Origin: Planobispora longispora
GTDB taxonomy: Bacteria; Actinomycetota; Actinomycetes; Streptosporangiales; Streptosporangiaceae
DNA: 64,000 nucleotides
Direction of reading: 5' to 3'
NCBI RefSeq assembly: GCF_016863135.1
Contig: NZ_BOOH01000069.1
Location: 1 to 64,000, forward strand
Numbering within the stretch: position 1 is the first letter of the stretch; the number at the start of each line of letters is the position of its first letter. Shown here one piece after another: positions 57,783-64,000 of this stretch. The position numbers and the translations under genes are program-made. A model generated the notes under the pieces. That model did no database searches. It was not told the DNA's origin and saw only the letters and a program-made list of their open reading frames with translations.

Positions 57783-60209
57783 ATGCCGGATCTTGCGCCT
57801 CTGCGGCCCGGGGATCCCGAGAGGGTGCGGGAGTACCGGCTCACCGCGCGACTCGGGGAGGGCGGCCAGGGAACGGTCTACCTCGGTGAGTCCCCGTCCG
57901 GGACGCGTGTGGCGGTCAAACTGCTCCGCGCCGATCTCGCGCAGGACAAAGAAGCTTTGGAACGTTTCATCCGCGAGGTCAGCACGACCCAGCGGGTCTC
58001 CGCGTTCTGCACGGCCGCGGTGCTGGAGACCGGAGTCGAGGACAACCGCCCGTTCATCGTCAGCGAGTACATCGACGGCCCCACTCTCGACGCGGTCGTG
58101 CACGCGGAGGGACCGCGCACGGGTTCCGGGCTGCACCGGCTGGCGATCGGCACGGTCACCGCGCTCGTCGCGATCCACCAGGCGGACATCGTGCACCGCG
58201 ACTTCAAGCCGTCCAACGTGCTGCTCGCCTCCGACGGCCCCCGGGTCATCGACTTCGGCATCGCCAAGGCCCTCGACCGGACCTCGACGCTGACCGCCAC
58301 GGCGATCGGCACCCCCGCCTACATGACCCCCGAGCAGCTCGCCGGGGAGGCCGCGGGTTCGGCCGCCGACATGTTCGCCTGGGCCTGCACGATGATGTTC
58401 GCGGCCACCGGGCAGCCGCCGTTCGGCACCGACAGCCTCCCCGCGATCTTCAACCGGATCATGAACATGGAGCCGGACCTGTCGGGGATCGCCGACGCGT
58501 CCCTGCGCGAGCTGGTGGGCCACTGCCTGGACAAGGACCCGAAGCGGCGTCCCACGGCGAGCGAGGCGCTGATGCGCCTGCTCGGCCACACGGCCCCCGG
58601 CGGGCAGGGCTCGCCGCCCCCCGTCTCGCCCCGGGGCATCCTCATGGAGGGCTCGGCCGCCGCGGCCGAGCAGACCGGGCCCGAGGGGTACGGGCACCCG
58701 GGGGCTCCCCAGGGGTATCCGCCGCACCAGACGGGTCCGGGAGGGTTCCCGCAGCAGTCGATGCCCGGCGGATACCCTCCGCACCAGACCGGGCCCGGCG
58801 GGTTTCCGCAGCCGGCCGGTCCGGGGGGATACCCGTACCAGACCGGCTCCCAGACTCACCCCCCGCACCAGACGGGCCCCGGCGGGTTCCCGCAGCAGGC
58901 CGGTCCGGGAGGCTACCCGCAGCAGGGCGGGTACGGGCCCCAGGGCGGCCCCGGCGGCTACCCGCCGCACCAGACCGGTCCGGGAGGGTTCCCGCCGCAC
59001 CAGACCGGCCCCGGAGGGTTCCCGCCGCACCAGACCGGCCCCGGAGGGTTCCAGCAGCCGTACGGCATCTCGTCGCAGGCCACCACGCCGCACGCGCCGG
59101 GGGCGCGGACGCCGGCGCCCCCCGGCGGAGGCGGGAACGGACGCGTGCGGCGGGTCTGGGTCGCGGTCGGCTCCGGGCTCGTGGTCGCGCTCATCGCGGT
59201 CGTCGTCGCGCTGGTGGCGCGCGGCGGCGGCACGCCCGATCCGACCCCCACCCCGCAGGCGGGCGACACCGGCAAGCCCTCCGCCACGCCGGAGCCGACG
59301 GTGCCCCGGGCCGAGCGGCAGATCAAGCTCCCGGACAGCTCGGTGACGATCCACGAGAGCGACGAGGACCCGGTCATGCTGAGCTCCTACAGCCTGGCGG
59401 GCAGCGCCGAATACCGTCTCTACGTCCGCAAGGCCGGCACCCGCGAGTTCGTCAAGAACGACGCCTACTTCGAGTACGCGCTGAACGCCGCCGGAACCCA
59501 GGCCCTGGCCACCGACCGGACCTACGACTCGGAGAACTACGGCCTCGTGTCGATCGTCGACCACAAGACCGGCTCGGAGACCGATGTGAGGACCGCCAAG
59601 TCGCCGGTCTACCCGATCTTCCCGCAGTGGTCGCCGGACGGCAGCAAGGGGCTGGTGACGCTGTACGAGGAGGCCGGCGAGAAGGACAAGCCGTACGGCT
59701 TCGCCATCATCGACGTCGCCACGAAGAAGGCCAAGGTCGTCCGCGTGAAGGAGAAGGACGCCGGGACCTGGAGCTACTTCTGGCGGGGCGACAGCCGCGC
59801 GGTCGGCACCTGGGCGATCGACGGCAAGGTCCAGCGCATCCGCTTCTACGACCCGCAGAGCGGCGTCGTGCTGCAGACCCTGCTGGACGTGGGCACCCCG
59901 CTCACCGTCGAGAACGACGACATCAACCCGTCCGGCACGCTGCTGATGACGTACTGCAAGGGGACCGAGAAGGAGATCTGCGTCTGGTCCACCGCGGCGG
60001 ACGCCGAGCCGACGGCGCGGATCCCGTTCGAGACCAAGAAGGTCATCGGCTGGTACGACGACAACCACATCGCGGCCTGGCGGGCCAAGGGGTCCGGATA
60101 CGAGGCCGTGGTGATCGACTTCAAGGGAGAGGTGAAGCGGGTGCTCGCCGAGGCCGCCAACGCCCAGGAGTACGAGACGCTGTTCGTGCGCTACACCAGG
60201 GAGTCCTGA
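57783..60209 (+). CDS. Ser/Thr protein kinase with repeat linker, one membrane helix and an extracellular domain
   Basis: 808 residues from ATG 57783, with GGAGGG about eight bases upstream. Kinase domain 20-275: GEGGQGTV (25-32), Lys46 in VAVKLLR, HRDFKPSNVLL (138-148), DFG at 157-159, APE-equivalent MTPEQLAGE. Residues about 305-423 are tandem PPHQTGPGGFP-type repeats, a Pro/Gly/Gln linker. One membrane helix lies near 460-480. The outside part (481-808) is beta-rich with repeated strands (SDEDPVMLSSYSLAGSAEY, FPQWSPDGSKGLVT) like a propeller. Signalling at the membrane is expected; the ligand is unknown. Confidence 0.92.
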   Translation: MPDLAPLRPGDPERVREYRLTARLGEGGQGTVYLGESPSGTRVAVKLLRADLAQDKEALERFIREVSTTQRVSAFCTAAVLETGVEDNRPFIVSEYIDGPTLDAVVHAEGPRTGSGLHRLAIGTVTALVAIHQADIVHRDFKPSNVLLASDGPRVIDFGIAKALDRTSTLTATAIGTPAYMTPEQLAGEAAGSAADMFAWACTMMFAATGQPPFGTDSLPAIFNRIMNMEPDLSGIADASLRELVGHCLDKDPKRRPTASEALMRLLGHTAPGGQGSPPPVSPRGILMEGSAAAAEQTGPEGYGHPGAPQGYPPHQTGPGGFPQQSMPGGYPPHQTGPGGFPQPAGPGGYPYQTGSQTHPPHQTGPGGFPQQAGPGGYPQQGGYGPQGGPGGYPPHQTGPGGFPPHQTGPGGFPPHQTGPGGFQQPYGISSQATTPHAPGARTPAPPGGGGNGRVRRVWVAVGSGLVVALIAVVVALVARGGGTPDPTPTPQAGDTGKPSATPEPTVPRAERQIKLPDSSVTIHESDEDPVMLSSYSLAGSAEYRLYVRKAGTREFVKNDAYFEYALNAAGTQALATDRTYDSENYGLVSIVDHKTGSETDVRTAKSPVYPIFPQWSPDGSKGLVTLYEEAGEKDKPYGFAIIDVATKKAKVVRVKEKDAGTWSYFWRGDSRAVGTWAIDGKVQRIRFYDPQSGVVLQTLLDVGTPLTVENDDINPSGTLLMTYCKGTEKEICVWSTAADAEPTARIPFETKKVIGWYDDNHIAAWRAKGSGYEAVVIDFKGEVKRVLAEAANAQEYETLFVRYTRES
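58694..59052. repeat. Tandem repeats coding PPHQTGPGGF units in the kinase linker
   Basis: Around nine imperfect copies of CCGCACCAGACCGG(G/T)CC, each 30-60 bases apart, code for Pro-Pro-His-Gln-Thr-Gly-Pro-Gly-Gly-Phe. Three consecutive copies near 58963-59049 are almost identical. Confidence 0.85.
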
Positions 60210-60275
60210 CCGGGGAGTCCTGACCATGGAGTCCTGATCAGGGGAGGACGGGACCCCGGCCCGGGGAGAGACGCG

Positions 60276-60304
60276 ACGGGCCCCCGGCGATGCCGGGGGC
60301 CCGT
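60276..60304. terminator. Perfect 13-bp hairpin between kinase and nadA
   Basis: ACGGGCCCCCGGC (60276-60288), loop GAT, exact complement (60292-60304). It lies between two converging genes, so it can serve both. Confidence 0.85.
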
Positions 60305-60369
60305 TCACGTCGCCGGGGATCGAAGCCCGCCGTGGGGCGACCGGGACAGGGGATCCGGGAGGCGGGGGA

Positions 60370-61530
60370 TCAGGGGAGGGCGAGCATCCGGTCGAGGGCG
60401 ACCTTGGCCCAGTGGGTGGTGTCGGCGTCCACGGTGATCTGGTTGACGACCTGACCCGCGGCGAGCGACTCCAGCGCCCACACCAGGTGCGGCAGGTCGA
60501 TGCGGTTCATCGTCGAGCAGTAGCAGACGGTCTTGTCCAGGAACGTCACGTGCTTGTCGGGGAACATCGCCCCGAGCCGCTTGACGAGGTTCAGCTCGGT
60601 GCCGACGGCCCAGGAGGACCCGGCGGGGGCGTCCTGGAGCTTGTTGATGATGTACTCGGTCGAGCCGACGTGGTCGGCCTTGACGACGACCTCGTGCTTG
60701 CACTCGGGGTGGACCAGCACGTTGACGCCCGGGATGCGCTCGCGCACGTCGTCGACGTTCTGCGCGGAGAAGCGGCCGTGCACCGAGCAGTGCCCGCGCC
60801 ACAGGATCATCTTCGCGTCGCGCAGCTGCTGGACGGTCAGCCCGCCGTTCGGCCGGTGCGGGTTGTAGACGACGCAGTCGTCCAGCGACAGGCCCATCTC
60901 CAGCACCGCGGTGTTGCGGCCCAGATGCTGGTCGGGCAGGAACAGGACCTTCTCCCCGCGGGAGAACGCCCAGTCCAGGGCCCGCCTGGCGTTGGAGGAG
61001 GTGCACACGGCGCCGCCGTTGCGCCCGCAGAAGGCCTTGATGTCGGCGCTGGAGTTCATGTAGGTGACCGGGACGGTGACGTCGGCGATCCCGGCGTCCT
61101 CGAGCGCCTCCCAGCACTCCTCGACCTGGTCGAAGGTGGCCATGTCGGCCATCGAGCACCCGGCCGCCATGTCGGGCAGCACGACCCGCTGCGCGTCGCC
61201 GGTCAGGATGTCGGCGGACTCGGCCATGAAGTGCACGCCGCAGAAGACGATGTACTCGGCCTCGGGCCGCGCCGCGGCCTCCCGGGCGAGCTTGAACGAG
61301 TCGCCGGTCACGTCGGCGAACTGGATGACCTCGTCACGCTGGTAGTGGTGGCCGAGCACGAAGACCCGGTCGCCGAGCGCCGCCTTGGCTCGCCGCGCGC
61401 GCTCGACCAGCGCCGGGTCGGAGGCGGGCGGCAGCTCTCCGGGGCAGTCCACCCCGCGCTCGCTGTGCGCGTCGGCGCCCTGGCCGAGGACGAAGAGTGG
61501 AAGCCCGGTCTCGGTGGTCGTCACGACCAC
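60370..61530 (-). CDS. nadA: Quinolinate synthase A
   Basis: 386 residues if GTG 61530 is used; GTG 61524, 7 bases after AAGGGGGT, is a good alternative (two residues shorter). It makes quinolinate from iminoaspartate and dihydroxyacetone phosphate, using a 4Fe-4S cluster: Cys in VFCGVHFMAES (about 97), Cys in GCSMADM and the C-terminal Cys region VCYCSTMNRIDLPHL. Substrate-binding HHYQRDEV and TYMNSSADIKAFCG are conserved. nadB and nadC are not in the window. A palindrome before the start is likely its operator. Confidence 0.96.
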   Translation of the reverse strand: MVVTTTETGLPLFVLGQGADAHSERGVDCPGELPPASDPALVERARRAKAALGDRVFVLGHHYQRDEVIQFADVTGDSFKLAREAAARPEAEYIVFCGVHFMAESADILTGDAQRVVLPDMAAGCSMADMATFDQVEECWEALEDAGIADVTVPVTYMNSSADIKAFCGRNGGAVCTSSNARRALDWAFSRGEKVLFLPDQHLGRNTAVLEMGLSLDDCVVYNPHRPNGGLTVQQLRDAKMILWRGHCSVHGRFSAQNVDDVRERIPGVNVLVHPECKHEVVVKADHVGSTEYIINKLQDAPAGSSWAVGTELNLVKRLGAMFPDKHVTFLDKTVCYCSTMNRIDLPHLVWALESLAAGQVVNQITVDADTTHWAKVALDRMLALP

Positions 61531-61536
61531 ACCCCC

Positions 61537-61558
61537 TTATCGTCGAACTGACGACTAA
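61537..61558. promoter_or_regulatory. Inverted repeat before nadA (NAD-repressor-type operator candidate)
   Basis: TTATCGTC (61537-61544), five bases, GACGACTAA (61550-61558): near-perfect inverted repeat with one unpaired base. It ends a few bases before the nadA start. NAD genes in actinobacteria are often controlled by a NrtR/NiaR-type repressor; which one acts here is unknown. Confidence 0.5.
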
Positions 61559-61661
61559 TGATGACACATGGATTGCGGCATTTATTCCGGGGGTGGGGAC
61601 ATGGAATGTGTGGCAGTGGACAGGTGTTGGTAGCGTCTAAGAAGGACGTCAGAAACAGACG

Positions 61662-61681
61662 GCCGCCCCGGTCGGGGCGGC
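61662..61681. other. Hairpin in the erpA leader
   Basis: GCCGCCCCG (61662-61670), loop GT, exact complement (61673-61681). It lies 24 bases before the erpA ATG, either in the leader or as the terminator of something upstream. The gap contains no gene. Confidence 0.5.
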
Positions 61682-61705
61682 TGACGCAGACGCGGGAGTC
61701 ACCAC

Positions 61706-62059
61706 ATGTCGGTTGAGAGCAGCGAGACCACGGCGCAGGGCCTGATCCTGAGTGACGCGGCCGCGGCCAAGGTCAAGAGCCTGCTGGAGCAGCAGGGCGA
61801 GGAGGGCCTCCAGCTGCGCGTGGCCGTGCAGCCGGGTGGCTGCTCCGGCCTGCGCTACCAGCTCTTCTTCGACGACCGTTCGATGGACGGCGACATCGTC
61901 ACCGACTTCAACGGTGTCGGCGTCGTCACCGACCGGATGAGCGCGCCGTACCTCATGGGCGCGACCATCGACTTCGTCGACACGATCGAGAAGCAGGGCT
62001 TCACGATCGACAACCCGAACGCCACCGGCTCCTGCGCCTGCGGCGACTCGTTCAACTAA
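61706..62059 (+). CDS. erpA: Iron-sulfur cluster insertion protein (ErpA/HesB type)
   Basis: 117 residues. The A-type carrier motif has Cys46 in QPGGCSGLRYQ and Cys110/Cys112 in GSCACGDSF. ATIDFVDTIEKQGFTIDNPN precedes them. It delivers Fe-S clusters to target enzymes, perhaps NadA or LipA. The start region has an SD-poor leader with a hairpin at 61662-61681. A strong terminator follows. In Mycobacterium the orthologue lies next to the same kinase-family gene. Confidence 0.93.
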   Translation: MSVESSETTAQGLILSDAAAAKVKSLLEQQGEEGLQLRVAVQPGGCSGLRYQLFFDDRSMDGDIVTDFNGVGVVTDRMSAPYLMGATIDFVDTIEKQGFTIDNPNATGSCACGDSFN

Positions 62060-62093
62060 CGGCGCGGTCCGCCCGGCCGGCGGACAGGCCACC

Positions 62094-62133
62094 GAGCCCT
62101 GTCCGGTGAGAGGTTCCTCACCGGGCAGGGCTC
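62094..62133 (+). terminator. Hairpin terminator after erpA
   Basis: GAGCCCTGTCCGGTGAG (62094-62110), loop AGGTTC, pairing with 62117-62133 with one mismatch; TTCT follows. The gap to adoK (62134-62269) has no gene. Confidence 0.85.
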
Positions 62134-62269
62134 TTCTGTCGTGCCGGCCTCACGGCCAGGGCTCTTCCGCCGTGCCGCCCTCGCCGCGCAGGGCTCTGCG
62201 GTGCCGCGACTTCGCGTATTCTTGCCAGGCTCATTTCCCGAAGATGCTGACAACGAGGAGAAGGATCCC

Positions 62270-63256
62270 GTGCGCATCGCCATCACCGGCTCCATCGCGA
62301 CCGACCACCTGATGACCTTCCCGGGGCGCTTCAGCGACCAGCTCGTCGCCGATCAGCTGCACCGGGTCTCCCTGTCGTTCCTCGTGGACGACCTGCAGGT
62401 CCGCAGGGGCGGCTGCGCGGCCAACATCTCCTTCGGGATGGGCTGCCTGGGCCTGTCGCCGATCCTCGTCGGCGCCGTCGGCACCGACTTCGCCGACTAC
62501 CGCTCCTGGCTGGAGCGCCACGGCGTCGACTGCGCGTCGGTCTACGTCTCCGAGACGTTCCACACCGCCCGCTTCCTGTGCACCACCGACGAGGAGCACA
62601 ACCAGATCGCGTCGTTCTACACCGGCGCGATGGCCGAGGCCCGGCTGATCGAGCTGCAGCCGATCGCCGACCGGGTGGGCGGGCTCGACCTGGTGCTGGT
62701 GAGCCCCAACGACCCCGACGCGATGCTCCGCCACACCGACGAGGCCCGCCAGCGCGGCATCCCGTTCGCGGCCGACCCGTCCCAGCAGCTGGCCCGCATG
62801 CCCGGCGAGGACATCCGCCAGCTGGTCGACGGCGCCGCCTACCTGTTCGGCAACGACTACGAGAAGGGCTTGATCGAGCAGAAGACCGGCTGGTCCGACG
62901 AGGAGATCCTCGGCCGGGTCGGCGTCCGCGTCACCACGCTCGGCCCCAAGGGCGTCGTGATCGACCGCGAGGGCGAGCCGTCCCTGCACGTCCCGTCGGC
63001 TCCCGAGCTGGGCAAGGCCGACCCCACCGGCGTCGGCGACGCCTTCCGCTCCGGCTTCCTGGCCGGGCTGGCCTGGGGCCTCCCGCTGGAGCGCTGCGGC
63101 CAGATCGGCAACCTCACCGCCACCCACGTGCTGGAGCGCGTCGGCGGCCAGGAGTACGAGCTCCGCCAGCAGGTCTTCGTGGAGCGCTTCGCCGCCGCCT
63201 ACGGCGCCGAGGCCGCCGCCGAGGTGGCCCAGAACGTGCGCTGCCACTACGCCTGA
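62270..63256 (+). CDS. adoK: Adenosine kinase-like PfkB sugar kinase
   Basis: 328 residues from GTG 62270, six bases after GAGGAGAAGG. Start IAITGSIATDHLMTFPG, then FLVDDLQVRRGGCAANISF and the catalytic base region DPTGVGDAFRSGFLAG (Asp near 260). It is close to mycobacterial AdoK (Rv2202c), which phosphorylates adenosine, also in having GAAYLFGNDYE-like middle. It is in the purine salvage pathway. Similar genes elsewhere are annotated carbohydrate kinase. Convergent with the CBS gene. Confidence 0.85.
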   Translation: MRIAITGSIATDHLMTFPGRFSDQLVADQLHRVSLSFLVDDLQVRRGGCAANISFGMGCLGLSPILVGAVGTDFADYRSWLERHGVDCASVYVSETFHTARFLCTTDEEHNQIASFYTGAMAEARLIELQPIADRVGGLDLVLVSPNDPDAMLRHTDEARQRGIPFAADPSQQLARMPGEDIRQLVDGAAYLFGNDYEKGLIEQKTGWSDEEILGRVGVRVTTLGPKGVVIDREGEPSLHVPSAPELGKADPTGVGDAFRSGFLAGLAWGLPLERCGQIGNLTATHVLERVGGQEYELRQQVFVERFAAAYGAEAAAEVAQNVRCHYA

Positions 63257-63289
63257 CGCCGGCCTGCGCCTCCTGAAGATTTTGCCGTA

Positions 63290-63318
63290 CGGCCCGGCCC
63301 GCGCGCCGGGACGGGCCG
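63290..63318. terminator. Hairpin between adoK and the CBS gene
   Basis: CGGCCCGGCCCG (63290-63301), loop CGCGC, pairing with 63307-63318 with one mismatch. It sits between two converging genes. Confidence 0.65.
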
Positions 63319-63338
63319 CACGGCGGCGCGAGACGGGC

Positions 63339-63761
63339 TCAGACGCCCGCGTAGACGCGGTGGACGAAGTCGGCCAGCTGGTCGTCCGGAAGGTTCTTGG
63401 CCAGGTCGGCCTCACTGATCATGCCGATGATGCGCCCGTTCTCGATCACCGGCAGTCGCTTGATCTGGTTCTGCTCCATCTTGGAGAGGGCCTCCTCGAT
63501 GCTGGCGTCCGAGGCGACCCAGACCAGCCCGGTGGCCATCTCCCCGGCGGTGACCTGGGAGGGGTTCTTCCCCTGGGCGATGCACTTCACGACGATGTCG
63601 CGATCGGTGATGATGCCCTTCAGACGGTCGTCGGGCCCGCAGATCGGCAGCGCCCCGACGCCGAGCTCCTCCATGAGCTGCGCGGCCCGTTCGAGTGACT
63701 CATCCGACTCGATGCACTTGCAGCCGGGATTCATCACGTCCTTGGCGGTTTCTGCATTCAC
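63339..63761 (-). CDS. CBS-pair protein
   Basis: 140 residues from GTG 63761, chosen because GGGGGG precedes it by about 8 bases; a start at 63812 would add 17 unlikely residues. Two CBS repeats: MNPGCKCIESDESLERAAQL to GIITDRDIVVKCI, and ATGLVWVASDASIEEALSKM to IGMISEADLAKNL. CBS pairs bind adenine nucleotides or polyamines and act as energy or stress sensors. No enzyme domain is attached, so it is probably a stand-alone sensor, as in mycobacterial hypoxia-response proteins. Confidence 0.9.
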   Translation of the reverse strand: MNAETAKDVMNPGCKCIESDESLERAAQLMEELGVGALPICGPDDRLKGIITDRDIVVKCIAQGKNPSQVTAGEMATGLVWVASDASIEEALSKMEQNQIKRLPVIENGRIIGMISEADLAKNLPDDQLADFVHRVYAGV

Positions 63762-63824
63762 GCCGTTTCCCCCCGAAACGTGTGGTGGATTTCCAGGGGG
63801 GCTCATACCCACTTTTCGGGCATG

Positions 63825-64000
63825 TCAGTAGTTGCGACGGACATGAATCGCCCAACCGCCCTGCGGCAGCTCGTAGCTGGCCACGTGGTGGTGCGACTTC
63901 AGGCGGCACCAGGCCGGGATGTCGGTGAACGCGGCCGGGTCGTCGGCGAGGACGGAGACGATCCCGTTCAGCGGGACGTGGTTGATCCGCTCGGCGAGCA
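63825..64000 (-). CDS. TusA-family sulfurtransferase (C-terminal end, cut by window edge)
   Basis: The gene runs in from the right edge; 57 residues and the stop are visible. LAERINHVPLNGIVSVLADD and DIPAWCRLKSHHVASYELP match the C-terminal half of TusA-like proteins, whose PAWCR region is conserved. The Cys-Pro-x-Pro active site lies outside the window. Whether it is a short protein or the end of a fusion with a cysteine desulfurase cannot be told. Confidence 0.72.
   Translation of the reverse strand, partial: LAERINHVPLNGIVSVLADDPAAFTDIPAWCRLKSHHHVASYELPQGGWAIHVRRNY

Noticed and set aside
1-64000. tRNA, rRNA and insertion sequences
   Set aside because: None was recognised by eye on either strand. 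I cannot run covariance models, so a missed tRNA is possible.

Overview
The window is very GC-rich (third codon positions nearly all G or C) and carries a gene set and order typical of high-GC Actinomycetota: glnA2 - glnE - glnA - RDD protein - DUF4191 protein - lipA - lipB - sucB - lpdA - pepA - cobS/cobU - pspA - nadA - erpA - adoK. Mycobacterium and Streptomyces share this core order. The protein flavour and the many accessory insertions suggest Streptosporangiales (Streptosporangium/Planomonospora/Nonomuraea-like), which is an inference. I recognised no rRNA, tRNA, CRISPR array, insertion sequence or prophage.

Layout. 1-4637 (minus): two sensor histidine kinases flanking a regulator that fuses a SARP/BTAD activator to a NarL-type response regulator. 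4707-8097: an MFS exporter, its divergent DUF5937/ArsR regulator, and a terpene-synthase-like protein without recognisable metal-binding motifs. 8350-9711: glnA2, the gamma-glutamylpolyamine-synthetase type. 9832-10704: small hypothetical genes and a remnant.

10793-21026 (minus) is the most interesting stretch: six tightly coupled genes in the order GrpE-like, Hsp70-like without lid, helical/fibronectin-III protein, zinc-ribbon GTPase, GAP1-type GTPase-associated protein, membrane zinc-ribbon GTPase. Double-GTPase/GAP1 modules have been proposed from comparative genomics as components of conflict (defence) systems of multicellular bacteria; I know of no biochemical characterisation.

21262-31532: hotdog thioesterase-like protein, acyl desaturase, glutamine amidotransferase, glnE, an unknown membrane protein, NlpC/P60 hydrolase, a tiny lipoprotein, an AsnC/Lrp regulator divergent from an SMP-30 lactonase, and a small frameshifted gene. 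31739-34046: a lower-GC lipoprotein gene, then glnA with a four-half-site GlnR operator. glnA2, glnE and glnA together make the nitrogen module; GlnE would modify Tyr402 of GlnA, whereas GlnA2 has Trp at that place.

34116-48829 is mainly housekeeping: lipB makes octanoyl-ACP transfer, lipA inserts sulfur, SucB carries the lipoyl group and LpdA reoxidises it, and PepA is an aminopeptidase. A GH3 glucosidase and a methyltransferase/DUF4191 pair are interspersed. 48905-54113: GntR regulator with twin operators, DUF1648 membrane protein, cobU-cobS, and an aldo/keto reductase. 54169-64000: membrane-anchored SUKH-like protein, DUF3043 protein, pspA-pspAA, a Ser/Thr kinase with a repeat-rich linker and extracellular domain, nadA, erpA, adenosine kinase, a CBS protein and the end of a TusA gene.

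Two recurring themes are visible. Many genes have a TANNNT box 6-8 bases before the start codon, which suggests leaderless transcripts. Several genes have short tandem repeats at or just beyond the stop codon, built from the last codons.
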